Shown: positions 25,086 to 37,248, counted from the stretch's first letter. The stretch is 64,000 nt of DNA from Cryptomeria japonica (GCF_030272615.1 NC_081408.1:65482546-65546545); one strand, 5' to 3'. Notes: a model not told the origin generated them from the sequence alone. Program-made: numbers and translations.

Positions 25086-28000
25086 TTGCAGTCCGCCTTA
25101 TCCAAACCTGCTAAATTGAGTACCCCAAATGAAATTCTTGTGAGTCAAGCTAAGGAATTTTTGACCAATGTCACTTTGGATAGCTCCAAACAACAAGGTA
25201 AGGATGCTAAACCCCCTCCATTCTATGTTTCTTTGATAGTTGGAGATAAGTTAGTGCATAATAACATGGTAGATAGTGGTGCTAGTAGCTAAGTCATACC
25301 ATAGAATATTGTAGAGCTTTTAGGTCTAGAATACCAACCATTAGAAAAAGGAGTACTTTAGTTAGATGGGATTGCACTTAAGACTTTAGGGGTGACTAAG
25401 GGACTTGTGTTTAACCTTGCATTCTTGTCCAAATTTCTCAATCCTCAAGATGTGTTTGTAATAGATTTTCCCCCAAACTTTTCTTTGTGCTTATCTAGAG
25501 ACTTCACTGCCAAGATAGGGGTATATTTATCATTTGATTGGTCCCATATGTTATTCAGGACTAGGTATGGTACCAAAGTGACCATAAAATCTGAATCCCT
25601 TGCTAATGATGACATTGATCCCTATGTGCCATGTTTTATTAATGCAAACTATGTTGTTTTTGAGGATAGTGAGCATGCTACAACTCAAGAGCTTCAAGCT
25701 GATAGTGTGCTTGAGGTGCTCTTAAACACTTGGGAAACAAAGAATGTAGTTGATAATGCCAATGAGTACATTCAAGATGTTGGTTTGGGCAAATATGTGT
25801 TACATGAGCTTGAAGGAGAGATTCCTAACCTTGAGAAACAAGTAGAGAACCTGGTTGAACAACAAGATGGGTTGTGGAAGATATTTTTTTATGGTTCCCA
25901 TAGAAAGAATGTAGCTGGTGGGGGTGCAATGTTCATATCCCCACAAGGTGAGCATTACTTTTGAGCTTGTTGTTTTTCTTTCTCTTGCACTAGCAATATT
26001 GTTGAATATGAAGGTTTGTTTCAAGGCCTAGAGTGGGCAAGGAAAAGGAATATTAGTTATCTACAGGTGTTTGCAGACAATGAATTGGTTGTGAATCAGG
26101 TCAGAGGGTTTAATGTCACTAAAAATGATAATTCAAATTCCTACAAACATAAAGTTTGGGACCTAATTGAAGATTTGAGTGATTTTAACATTATTTTTGT
26201 TCCTAGAAAGGAAAATGAGCATGCAGATAGATTAGCTGCAATTGGAGCATAATTTGATATACCTGATTTAGTTATAAATGGTAACATGTTTAAGTATATT
26301 AAGGTTGTAGTTAGACATTCAGTACCTGGTAATGACACTAACTAGCAAGTGTTTGAGAATGATGAGCAAATTCTGAGTTTTTTGTTGCAAGAGGATACGT
26401 TTTCTATAACTAATTAGGATAAGTTAAAACAACATTTTGATGATCAAGTCATTCAACTGAGAACTAACAAGATTCCCAAGGGTCTTGTGACATTGGAATC
26501 CATATTCAACACAGATAATCAGCTGAAGAAGAACAAAACCAGTATGCAGATGAAGGAGGAGAATTATGAACAACTTGAAATCTTCAAAGGTAAAGTACTG
26601 AAACTTGGTAATATCTATTCCACTAAAGACAAACAAGTTTTTATTGATTTATGTAAAGAGTATCAAGATGTTTTTCTGTGGAATAATCAGATTTAAAAGG
26701 TTTTGATCCTCAGATAGCCCAACAAACTATTGAGTTGGAACCAAATTCTAAGCCTATCCAAAAGAAGAAAAGGCTTTTAAATCCAAAGTAAGAACCCCTC
26801 ATGGTTAGATAGTTGACCAAGTTAATAGAAGGCAACTTAATTTACCCATTCAAACACACCTCCTAGGTATCTAATTTGGTTCCTATGAGGAAGAAGAATG
26901 GAGAGATCAGGTTGTGCATTGATGTCATATATTTAAATAGGTCATCTTTGAAGGACCATTACCCTCAACCATTAATGGAATAAATCTTACAAGTAGTGGT
27001 AGGTTCTGAGAGATTTTTACTTCTTTATGGGTATTTTGTATATAATCAGGTGCAGGTCAAAGAAGATGACCAATATAAGACAATATTCACCACAAAGTGG
27101 GCCATAATGACTTATAAAAGAATGTAGTTTGGATTGTCAAAAGCTGGCTTAACTTTTCAGAGAGCCATGGATATGGCCTTTAAGGGTCTAATATATAAAC
27201 TTGTGCTTGTCTATCTTGATGATATCATTGTTTTCTCGAAGGAAGCTAATGCACATTTGTTCCTTTTGAAGTAGGTCTTTGAAAGATGCAAGGAGTATAG
27301 TATATCCCTTAACCCGAAGAACTGCATCTTCGTTGTTCACGAAGATAAGTTAGAAAATATTCTCTCAAAACAGGGTATAACCATTGACCCTGAAAGAGTT
27401 GATGCAATTATGAAACTACCTTTGCCTACCCATAAAACAAGGGCTGCAAACATTTATTGGAAAAATTAATTTTTTTAGGTGGTTTATTCTAGATATTGCT
27501 AACCAAGTTTGAAACCCCTTACTGCCATATTGAAGAAAAATGTTGTTTACACCTGGACCAAGGAGGAAAATAAAAGTTTTCAAGCTATTGAGGAGGCTTT
27601 AGCAACATCCCCAACCTTGGTGAACCCATATTTGTCAAAGGATTTTATCCTTTATGCACATAGAGGTATGGATACCATTTTTGCAATTCTTCTACAATAG
27701 AATAATGAGGGCTTTGAGAAGCCCATTTCATTCTTTAGTCAAGGTCTGGTAGAATATGAAGAGAGGTATAATTTCATTGAAAGACGTGTACTTTCTATAA
27801 TTAGAAGTTTGAAGAAATTCAAATATCCAGTCTCTAATAACAAGATCCACTTAATGGTTTCTCACCCTGGTGTGAAAGAGTTTCTTTTAAGAAGAAATTT
27901 GAATGATAGGAGGGTTGGATCAATCACAAAGGTTACGGAGAATGATGTAGATATCCAGGGAATTAAACTTGTCAGAGGAAAGGGACTTTGTGAACAAATA

Positions 28001-29337
28001 GAAAATGAGTCAGAGATTCTGGATAAGAAAGGGTCGGTTATTAATGATGAACCTGCAGATGATGTCCCTATTTGAGGTACAAGCTGAGTTAAGGATATGA
28101 CCCATTTTCTATAGATTGGTGAATTTCCACCAGGTTTAAACAAAGCCAAGATAAGATATTTTAGGTTACAATCTATTCCATTTGTTTTGGTTGATAATGT
28201 TCTATTTAGAAATGATTTTAATGGCATTCTTTTGAGATGTATCAGCAACGATCAAACCGAAAAGGTACTTCATGACTTCCATGATGGAATTGGAGGGATC
28301 ATTTTGCCCCAAGGACTACTACTTGGAAGATCATGAGAGTTGTCTATTACTAGCCCAACTTATTTAAAGATGCACATGCTTAGGCAAGAAAGAGTGCAAA
28401 ATGTGTCATGTTTGCAGGAAAAGAGAAGCTACCAACTTTACCATTACGGCCAATTCAGGTGGAACAACCTTTTATGAGATGGGGTATTGATTTCATAGGC
28501 CCTATCAACCAATTGTCAAGAGTAGGGCATAGGTCGGTGTTGACTGCAACCAACTATTTCACAAGATGGACATAGGCAGTTTCTTTAAGAGACTCTAATG
28601 AGCATGTCCTGCTAAATTTCTATGATGATTTGGTTACAAGGTTTGGTGTGCCTTAGTCCATCATATTAGACAATGCTTTATGATTTGTGGGCATTAGAAT
28701 AATTGATTACGTTGTTAAAAATGGCATTCATTTGAATAACTCTACAAATTATTACCCTCAGGGTAATGGTTTGGCAGAAAGAAAAAATAAGAACCTGATT
28801 AGAATTATCAAGAGAACCATGGAGGAGAATCAGAGAGTTTGGCATGGAAGTATAAAGTATATACTTTGGTTAGATAGGATAACACCCAAGCAGTCTATTG
28901 GTAACTCTCCATATGTGTTAGTTTATGGCAAAGAGGCAAGATTGCCTATCTCTACTGAGCAACCAACTTTGGATATCATGCACCAGTTGGAAATATTTGA
29001 GGAAGATCCAATGGTAGTTTGATATGCTCAACTCATGGAGTTGGAGGAGTATAGGGATAAAGAAATTAGATACATGGAGTATCATCAACTACAGACCAAG
29101 AGAGCCTTTGATAAGAAAGCCACACCTAGAATATTTAAAAAAGGTGACATGGTGCTTAAGTGGGATGAGCTAAAGAGAAGACCAGACAAAGATTCTAAAT
29201 TTGATGCCTTCTGAAGTGGTCCATTCATCATCACAGAATGCGAGGAACATAATGCTTTTCAGCTATCAAATATGAATGGAGAAATCTTTCTAATCCCAGT
29301 TAATGGGATTCACCTCAAGCATTGCTTTGAGGTATGA
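25086..29337 (+). pseudogene. Gypsy-2 pol: PR, extra RNase H, RT, Gypsy RNase H, INT
   Basis: The protease motif VDSGASS is at about 25268-25290. An RNase H-like domain follows at about 25860-26250. The RT is at about 26700-27480 with VYLDDIIVFS (about 27210). The connection/Gypsy RNase H (27509 to about 27900) has YTWTKEENKSFQAIEEAL and KPISFFSQGLVEYEERY. The integrase (about 28260-29337) has WGIDFIGP, then LDNAL for the second Asp region, then the glutamate in NGLAERKNKNL, and a C-terminal GPFIITECEEHNAFQL module. It ends HLKHCFEV. Many stops and frameshifts break it. Reaction types are those of any LTR pol. The extra RNase H marks the Tat group. Confidence 0.88.
25860..26252 (+). pseudogene. 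Extra (archaeal-type-like) RNase H domain in Gypsy-2, upstream of RT
   Basis: It reads GLWKIFFYGSHRKNVAGGGA, then NIVEYEGLFQGLEWA, then VFADNELVVNQVRG, then NEHADRLAAIGA. These correspond to the four acidic motifs of cellular/archaeal-type RNase H. The Glu and the two later Asp are present. The first Asp (in FFDGS-type motifs) is Tyr here. A stop (25962-25964) interrupts it. Dual RNase H is known from Tat/Ogre Ty3/Gypsy elements. In the best-known members the extra copy lies after the Gypsy RNase H, whereas here it precedes the RT. Confidence 0.8.
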
Positions 29338-30278
29338 GTATCATATGTGTATACTAGCTAAGTCTATAAGCTTTCAATAAGTGTTGTTGTACTATAGTTC
29401 AATTTTGTTTTGAGTTTTCCTAAGTGTTGTTCCAGCAAGATTGGTTGCCTAGGTTGTAGTTATCTTGTTTTCAATAAGTTTCCAAGGTTTTCAATCTATT
29501 TGAGATGCAAGGACTAAGAATTTTAGCTATTGTCACCCTTATTGGCTGATTGACAATACATATACAATTTATGACAGTAAGACTTATGTCTTACTATCAC
29601 ACATCCTACATCCATATCCAATTAGTTAGGAAGAATGAAGTTGTTCTGAGTCAACCCAGTGCAAGAAATAGCCCTTGCTAAGCCTATGAAGGACATATCT
29701 ACAACCTATGGTAGTAAAGTACCATACTTCCCTACAATAAATTATATACCTATACTCAACAAACTAGAAAGGGATACTTTATAAGCTAAGTTTTATTTTA
29801 GTAATGTTTTCTAAGTGATTATGTGTCTGGTGTATGGACAAGGCTATTGTCTTTCATGTTTAGCAAGCAAACATCCAACAAAGTTCGCTATAAATGTTGC
29901 CAAAATTTATCTCATGGTTCATTTTGGTTGACTGTTTTGTCCTAGGAGCTGATGAACTAAAAGAAGAATGCATTTACAAATCCTTTCTACATTACCTTCA
30001 TGAGCATGAATGAAATAGAGAACAAATTACAATTACAATTTATTGCATTTTTACAAATGTTTGAAACATGGAGAGATTTAGCAAATCTTTTCTGAAAAAT
30101 GCAATTTTATGGGATGAAATAATGTACATGTTCCTCACACAAGCCGTGAGACTAGACAATACTTGTTCAATGATAAAAAACCAAATCTATAAAGGAATAA
30201 GTATATTGGATAGTAAATGTGCCTAGGAGGATAGGGACCAATCATTGCTTGAATAAGTGGTAGTCCGGTGTGTTGTTC
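29338..30278 (+). other. Gypsy-2 post-pol sequence, truncated
   Basis: Non-coding sequence follows the pol stop. I see no LTR matching the region before 9187 and no PMD-like antisense gene. It ends where the minus-strand pol-less LTR element begins. It may be the start of a Tat-type 3' spacer cut by that insertion. Confidence 0.45.
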
Positions 30279-31208
30279 TTGTTGGAATCCAATAACACTG
30301 AGAGGGCAGGTGAATCAGTGTTATACCAGAATGATCAATTTTAACCTTATTAAAATATGCATACACCAACCAGTATATCGGTACATATAGAATTGAAAGA
30401 AGTAAAGCAACCAATAAGGCAATCACATAAATGAGAATCATAACACATGAAATTATATGTGAAAAACCTCAAAGAGGAAAAACCACAGTGGGACTTGTGA
30501 CCCACAATATTAATCCACTAGCCATATGAAGAGATATTACAAAATATAAGGGGCCTGCACTTGCACAAAGGATTACAGCCTAGAGAACACTAGGCAATCA
30601 CAGAAGGAGCCTCACTAACTACATATAAATCTAGACTATAGAGTGGAGAAGTGATGAGCTACTAAGATAGCATCTTCTACGTTTGAATACAGTTTTGGTT
30701 TAAGCTCTGTCTATTCCAGTTTGAAACCCTAAACCCTTTACCGAAATAACCCTTACATAAATATCCTCACATACATAATATCTTTGATATATTTCTCTTC
30801 TCCTTCCAATTAAATATTCACATAATGATCAATGTTGTATCTTGTCAAAATGATCTTTCAGAACTAACTTATATACCCTATACAATTTATCATGCCTTAC
30901 GTTAGCTTACAAAGATATATACAATATCAAATTACATGTCGGCTAGATAACATAAATACATGAATATCAAAATCAATTGTCAATGTTGGATACAAGAGAT
31001 GTCATCCTCCAATATCGATAACCATTTTCTAAACCATGTTATCCTATAGTACCAGTAACCAAATAAATCCTTCTGTCTTGCAGGTATTGGTGTTGGTGAA
31101 GTGCCTGTCAGTACACAAATGAATCAAAACATGAAGCTGAAACACAATACCATGTTTCCATCAATGAAAAAATAGTGAAACCAACCAACTGAGTGTCAAT
31201 TGCGAACA
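30279..31208 (-). repeat. Copy 1 3' LTR
   Basis: On the minus strand it starts TGTTCGCAATTGACACTCAG. The plus-strand copy at 36299 starts TGTTGGCAATTGACAGTCAT and also shares TTTTCATTGATGG. The other end shares AATCCAATAACACTGAGAGG with 36231-36250. Ends are placed to within a few bases. Confidence 0.8.
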
Positions 31209-31224
31209 ATCTCCCCCTTTGGCA
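31209..31224 (-). promoter_or_regulatory. Copy 1 polypurine tract
   Basis: On the minus strand ATGCCAAAGGGGGAGAT ends at the LTR start. It is the same motif as the Copia-B polypurine tract, which makes a Copia partner likely as the source of enzymes. Confidence 0.8.
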
Positions 31225-31680
31225 TTGATGGCAACATTCATGTGAAAAATGGTCAAGGTTTCATCTGCCAGTTTCATCTTGTCTACTCCCCCTAAGCTGA
31301 ATATTCATTAATGCAAAATACTCCACATCTCCATATCTATAACTCCCATATTCCCCCTAATCTATAAAACTCCTATTCTTTTTCACATCTATATCACTCC
31401 CCCTTTGACATCAATGCCATAAAAAATTCTAAAAAGAATGTCAAAGATTAAAAAAATTGTACAATGAATATCCCAAAAATATCTTACCGGAGATTAACAA
31501 ATTTCAAATTTTTTGGATAAGCCTTCTCCAATAGCTCAAGATAGGTGTCCCAACCAGTTTTGAACATGTCATAAATAGAGACAAGTCCACTTAATAAATG
31601 TGCAAATGACTTTTTTCATTTACCTCTGCTAGTGTGGGCTTTTCCACCATATTCATACACTCTTTCTTATGTACACTGAG

Positions 31681-34673
31681 TTAATCCAATTGGGGACTCA
31701 TAAAGCCTCTCATACTTCTATATCTTATAGTTTTGTCTCTTTCCTTCTCATGAATAGAAATTTGGGCTTCCAAAATCAAAATTTGACCATCAATGGATGT
31801 ACTCAATGAACTTAATCCATCAAAAGAATTAGCTATATCTGCAATTTTCTCTTGAAGTTCTTTTATATTATTATCCACATTTGTTGTAAGTATGTCAATG
31901 TTACAACATACCCTATAAATATCTGTACATTGCTTTAAATAATTAGCTATCAGTTTCAGCTTCTCATCAATCATTTTCTTCTCAGATTCAATCACCTGAT
32001 CAAATGCAGCTCTCTTAGCCTGAGTGAACCTCTCTAATGTTTGTCGATTTGAAATTTGTTGTAAGGATTGAAAACTCTTTGAAATATTCTTAGTAATTAT
32101 CTTAAGCTTGTCAGATGGGCTTGCTTTCATTTTCAATCTTGCACTTTGGCATTAGTCTGTGTAAAATAGTGATTGATTGGTCAATAATCCCTTTATCTGT
32201 AGATCCCTCCTTCATTAATTTTTGTGCTACCATCATCATGAGTTCAATATGACTCATCTCTATTATGTTCTTCTTTTCAACCCATGAGGTGTCAACTGAC
32301 AACAATGATGGACCAACTACTGGTTCTCTACTAGTTTCCCCTTTCTTCTTGTCTGATGATTATCTTGTATGACTTCCTCACTTGCACCTATGGCTTTGCC
32401 ACTTGGTGCAGTCTATGTAACTGTCAGTTCCTCTGTAGGAACTGTAACTTCAACCTATACATTTGTATTCAAAGGACTATTATCCTTAGTATTTGTATCT
32501 TGTACAACATTAACTTGTTCACTCTCTATATTAACTAGTATCTCAATATTTGTCTATACATTTGTATCAATCAGGGGCTTGATTTCTACTATCTTAATAT
32601 TTTTCAAAATTGAGGGTGAAGTACCCATAATCCCCTTTCCTTTTCCTTCAATGGAGGTGTCTACAATGTCTATCTTTGATTCCAGTGAAGTAAAGAATTC
32701 TTTGTTCTCTCCAAAGAATTTCACCCATGCTTTCTGAGTTTCTTTTATTATCTAATTTACCCTTCCTAGCATTAGACTAGTTATTCTATGTTTTCTATTA
32801 AAGACTTTTCTATCTGCCACCTCAAGTGTCCTTTCTATTTCTTCTCGAGCAATAGTAACACAAATAGATAATTCCTGAATTTTAATATGCTTGTCTTCTT
32901 GCATAGCTCACAATCTTCTAGCATCTAACATATTATACACTTTTGCCAGTATTTGATTTTTAATTTCTATTAAGGCTTTCTTATAAATATCCAAATATAG
33001 TAAGACTGCTTCCTCTACCTTTCTTTGTTCATCATCCTCTAATTTTTCATAATGAAATTGTACACTCTTTAACATGCCATCCTTAGTGATTTCATCTACC
33101 AACTCTACACAAGTTTTAGGTGGAATGATATTTACATTATCATATTGAATATCTATATCAGTGTCACTCTTCTTCGTCTTTGCAGTACTAGATGCAGCTA
33201 AAGATGTTTCCTTTGGTGCTTGCTTCTATGTTGGTATTTTGAATGTAACCTTCCTAACCAGCTGCCTTTTAGCTTCAACCTTTGTTTCCTGTATTTTATT
33301 TCTTACAACTATCTTGAATGCCAATGGTGTGTTATCCTTAGATTCAAACTCTGTAGTAATAGGTTCAATGTGTACTTCTAGATTATTCTTCTTCCTACCT
33401 TTCTCCAAGACAACATCAATTAATGCTTTGATGTCCTATGATACCTTCTCAACAAATTTTCTTTCTTTTCTTCATGTTTCTCTCTCTTCTTCCAGTTGAA
33501 CTTTGTTTCAACCTCATGTGTTTTCTGTTGTGCAGTACCACAGGGCTTCTCTGCCTCATCAATAGGTGCATCAATCAACATTTTGTCATGGGCATCAAGA
33601 ATATGTGCATCTACCTCATACCCATTTCCTCAATCCAAGTCATTCGGGGCTTAACTGCTTCCATAAGTGTTTCATCCTTCTTCACCATGAAGCATATGTC
33701 AGTTGAATATTTATTTTACAATATGCTTAGGAACCCTTACCCTAGACTTCATGGATTTCTGGAATGTTTTGAAATATCCCCATACCTTATCATCGCTCTA
33801 ACTTCCTAAAGCAGTAATTGATTGTTTCAATTGTCTTCCTACTGGGATGTCAAATTCCCATTGCCTTTTACCAAAACTGAGTGTATCATTTATGAAAAAT
33901 AACATCAAGAAAACTATTAAGTTGCCATACCAGAAGGTTCCCTTCTTTTCTCCCTTAATCTTTCCTAGGTTTATTAATAACTCATGTAACATCCAACCAC
34001 ATAGATCCAATTTCACATCCTCTCTCATCATTTTGTATGTAGCTAAACTACAAGAACTCAAAACAAAATTTAGTCGGTTTGATTGACTTACCTTATACCT
34101 GATAATGATGCTACCAAATCTGATGTCCATGTTGGTAATAGTGCTCACTCTCATAGATCTTCTGTCAGATGTCATGCCAGTGATTTTGTTCATGAAATCA
34201 TTCAAAACCTTCTTATTTGGATGTTGCCCAATCGATGGTAAACCAGTGATTTCCCGGATGACTTCCTTGGTGATCTTGTAAGGTCTATCTAACCATATAA
34301 ATTCCCCATGTACTTTTCTCAAGACATACCTAATTATCTCATCTTCAAATTCTAGAATGTCCGAAATGCTGGTAAACCCTAAGTCTTCAATGTGTTTGTA
34401 TATCAGTTTGATCTTTCCAGATTCTCCCATCAGCTCACTCATATACATACCCTTTATTTCTGATGTTCCCAAGTCCCCAATGTGACAGTGTATATATGCC
34501 CAAACATCTTCAACATAGACAACTCCCTCTGGAACACCAGAAAATGCTCCAACTGAATCTTCCACGGTAGCCACATGTGGATACCGCTTGAAAATTGGCT
34601 TGGGGCGGTCCTTGACCTCTACTATAGTTGATTTTGCAACAAAAATAGGAATAGATGATGATCTCACTTCCAT
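31681..34673 (-). pseudogene. ORF2 of pol-less element, copy 1, unknown function
   Basis: The N-terminal part (34673-33798, 291 residues, uninterrupted) starts MEVRSSSIPIFVAKSTIVEV. It looks globular, with YVEDVWAYIHCHIGDL, a motif like TKEVIREITGLPSIG, and a hydrophobic segment YGNLIVFLMLFFI. Further down come broken, charged and low-complexity parts: a basic patch (about 33226-33408), a helical segment with YLDIYKKALIEI (32908-33102), MAQKLMKEGS-type helices (32111-32305) and a coiled-coil-like end (31681-32136). Copy 2 has the same order with clear protein similarity. The ITxLP pattern faintly recalls plant transposon-associated domains, but I do not recognise the family and assign no function. 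It occupies the place where pol would be. Confidence 0.7.
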
Positions 34674-35155
34674 GTTTAAAGATAAATACCTTTAGATCGC
34701 TCTCGCTGAAAAAACCTTCAACAAATTCCTCAAGACACTGGTGAAATTGCTCAAGAAGAAATTTGATTTCTCTGAAATGCCTCTGATCTCTATTAGTCAC
34801 TCTTAATTACTTTGAACTCACTCTGAATGCAAGGTGATCAATAATAAAGTCAATTCCACCTTTTAACCTCTGAGAAAAACCCTAATATTCCATTGACATT
34901 AATGACTGCTAGCGAAAGATACCGGATCTCAAACAAGACATATCCATGCCGGATAAGAATCTCCAATATCTATAACATCTTCCAGAACCTCTTCTCAAGG
35001 CATATGCAATATCTCCATCAATTTTTCCTACCCCTAAGGCATCTGCCTTAGTTACCTGATGAGCTACCTACCGATGTAGGAGCAACCTCCTCTACCAAAT
35101 AAGTAAATGGGACATTTCCATTTAATGATTGTTCTTCAGTCTTCCTAACCCATCT

Positions 35156-36150
35156 CTAAGTATGATCTTGCCATATTTCACTAACCTTCTCTTTCCCTTT
35201 CTCATTTGATCCTCCATTACCAACTGATGGATTTCTGCTTCTACAAAATTTAGCAATATGTCCAACCTCATTACATGCATACCATGTAACATTGTTCCTT
35301 TGAATTGCTTTGGAAAAATTGGTGAAATTCCTTGACTTGCAGTGATTAGCCATATGTCCAAACTTTCCACATGTATAGCATTTAATATTCATTCTACAAT
35401 TTTTTGTCTTATGACCATACTTATTGCATTTAGAACATTCACCGGGAGCAGAATCAGGGTTCTCATTTGCTCTGTTTCTACATTGTCTAGCCATGTTACA
35501 AACAAAATATCTACCATTAAATTTATAAGCATTTAATTGCCTTATCAGTGCCTTATGGTTTTCATCTTCATTAATAGTATCAGAACTTTTTCCTTGCTCA
35601 AATCCAAGTCCACTAGAATCTCCAATTTTCCTTTGTCTCTTCAATAACTCATCTAGCTATGCTGAGCTAATCTTGAATTTTTCTTTATACTCACTTGTAG
35701 TAGTTAGATCTTCTCTAAGAATTATCATTTTTCTCTCAAGCTCTTGTTCATTACTCTGTGATTGTACCAAATCAATTCTCAACATATCATTCTCATGAAC
35801 CAACCTACCACATTATTCAAATTTGTTCTTCAAGGATACAACAAGATTTTCTTCCTCTTTCTTTCGGTCCTCAATCTCTTTAGACATTCTCATAGCTATA
35901 ACTTCCATTTCATTTTTTCATAACCATGTTCTCCTAACTTAGTTTTTGACATTGTTCCTTAAGTGCATATTTCTCTTCATCATCATGACTTTGCAAAAGT
36001 TCCTTCATCCTATCTTGAGTAGATGATAACCTCTCTTGTAGGGCAAGAATGAATTCCTTAGCAAAATTCAATTCATCTTGTAGCTTTAAGTTCTTCATCC
36101 TTTTAGCGTCATAATCTTCAAGTGCCATCAATTTTCTTCTCCAAAGCCAT
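35156..36150 (-). pseudogene. ORF1 of pol-less element, copy 1: coiled-coil and zinc-knuckle Gag-like protein
   Basis: It starts near ATG 36150. The first part is a charged coiled coil (LKLQDELNFAKEFILALQER, about 36090-36030). The 3' part (35644-35156) carries four CCHC units. Two are intact, CSKCNKYGHKTKNC and CYTCGKFGHMANHC. One is damaged (CNMARQC) and one has its first Cys as Trp (WYACNEVGHIAKFC). Zinc knuckles of this type bind RNA in retrotransposon Gag. Frameshifts lie near the start and in the middle. There is no UBN2-type Gag core as in the Copia elements here, so the match to Gag rests on the knuckles and position. Confidence 0.75.
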
Positions 36151-36210
36151 ATTCATGGATTCTAGATTTAGGATCTTCCTCAAGATGTTAAACTTCCTCC
36201 AAGGCACAAG

Positions 36211-36222
36211 GCTCTGATACCA
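36211..36222 (-). promoter_or_regulatory. Copy 1 primer binding site
   Basis: TGGTATCAGAGC on the minus strand is the tRNA-Met type, directly inside the 5' LTR remnant. Confidence 0.88.
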
Positions 36223-36223
36223 A

Positions 36224-36298
36224 TGGTTGCAATCCAATAACACTGAGAGGGGGGCTGAATCAGTGTTATACCAAAATGATCAATTTTAGCCTTATTAA
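36224..36298 (-). repeat. Copy 1 5' LTR remnant
   Basis: It matches the first 75 or so bases (plus-strand side) of 30279-31208. The rest of the LTR is missing because the plus-strand copy starts at 36299. Confidence 0.8.
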
Positions 36299-37174
36299 TG
36301 TTGGCAATTGACAGTCATTGGATTCATATATGTTTTCATTGATGGCAACAAGATTCTATAGAATATAGATACCGACATTGGAGGCATACACTGCCAGATA
36401 CCAACATTGGAGTAATCAGGGTCATCATCGACACCGGCAATGACATCCAACACTTCAGTGAAGCTGACATCAGTCTGGGATCTAAAAGGTTTCTTTGTAA
36501 AATCATTTTGTAATTATTATATAGGGCCGACATTGAATATCTTTTGTATTGTAAGCTGACATAAGGCATATTATTTGTAGAGGGTATATAAGTCAGTCTA
36601 TTAGGTCATTTTGACATATGATAAGGGAGGAAAAAAATGATGCAAAGGATATGTATGTAGGTCATTTGTATGCAAAAGTAATATCATGCTATGATCAGTA
36701 GATGGTTTGTAGAGTATTCTTGGAGGAAAGAAGATACCTGTAGAAGGGTTCAGGGTTTATGAACCAGTACAAAACAAACTTATAACTGGAACTCTTTCTA
36801 GCATTGCAGATGTATTTGGTGAGTTTACCATTACTATTTTATCTCAGCAGAAGCTTGTAGTCAGTGAGACTCTTTTGTGTTGAGGAGTGTGCTCTAGGTA
36901 GTGTGCCTTCCTACATATGCAGGCTCCCATGCTATGTAATATCTTTTATATGGCCACTGAATTGATATTGTGGGTCACTAATCCCACCATGGTTTTTCCT
37001 CTTTGAGGTTTTCCACGTATAAATTCAGTGTGTTATGGTTTTCATTTGTGTGGCTAGTTTATTTACTTCATGTTATATATTTCTTCATTTACCGGTTTAT
37101 ATGTGTATGTTATAAAAATTTAAAATCTTGTATTACTAGAAGAACAATGTTCTTGGATTCATTGTACTCGAACA
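36299..37174 (+). repeat. Copy 2 5' LTR
   Basis: It starts TGTTGGCAATTGACAGTCAT and ends GTACTCGAACA, two bases before the primer site. It is related to 30279-31208, but the interiors differ clearly, so the two copies belong to diverged subfamilies. Confidence 0.8.
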
Positions 37175-37176
37175 AT

Positions 37177-37188
37177 TGGTATCAGAGC
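37177..37188 (+). promoter_or_regulatory. Copy 2 primer binding site
   Basis: TGGTATCAGAGC, tRNA-Met type. Confidence 0.9.
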
Positions 37189-37248
37189 CTGGTGCCTCGG
37201 AGGAAGTTTAACAGCTTGAGGAAGATCCTAAAACTGGAATCATTGAAC

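Larger units (their letters stand above)
9187..30278 (+). mobile_element. Gypsy-2: Tat-like Ty3/Gypsy element split by Copia-A and Copia-B
   Basis: Gag sequence at 16796-17510 and 24193-25085 and pol at 25086-29337 are in the same orientation and in gag-to-pol order. They are interrupted only by two complete Copia elements with short target-duplication candidates (TTTTA for Copia-A, TTTTC/ATTTC for Copia-B). The 3' LTR was not found. The element is cut at 30279 by the minus-strand pol-less LTR element, and its distal end is not seen beyond. Removing the two Copia elements leaves roughly 7.1 kb. Confidence 0.75.
30279..36298 (-). mobile_element. Pol-less LTR element, copy 1 (minus)
   Basis: A complete 3' LTR (30279-31208), a polypurine tract, ORF2, ORF1, a tRNA-Met primer site (36211-36222) and a 75-base remnant of the 5' LTR (36224-36298) lie in order on the minus strand. 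The internal region has no readable protease, integrase, RT or RNase H. The 5' LTR stops exactly at the start of the plus-strand copy of the same family. The set-up resembles non-autonomous plant elements that keep Gag only (the TR-GAG type), with an added unknown ORF2. Confidence 0.8.
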
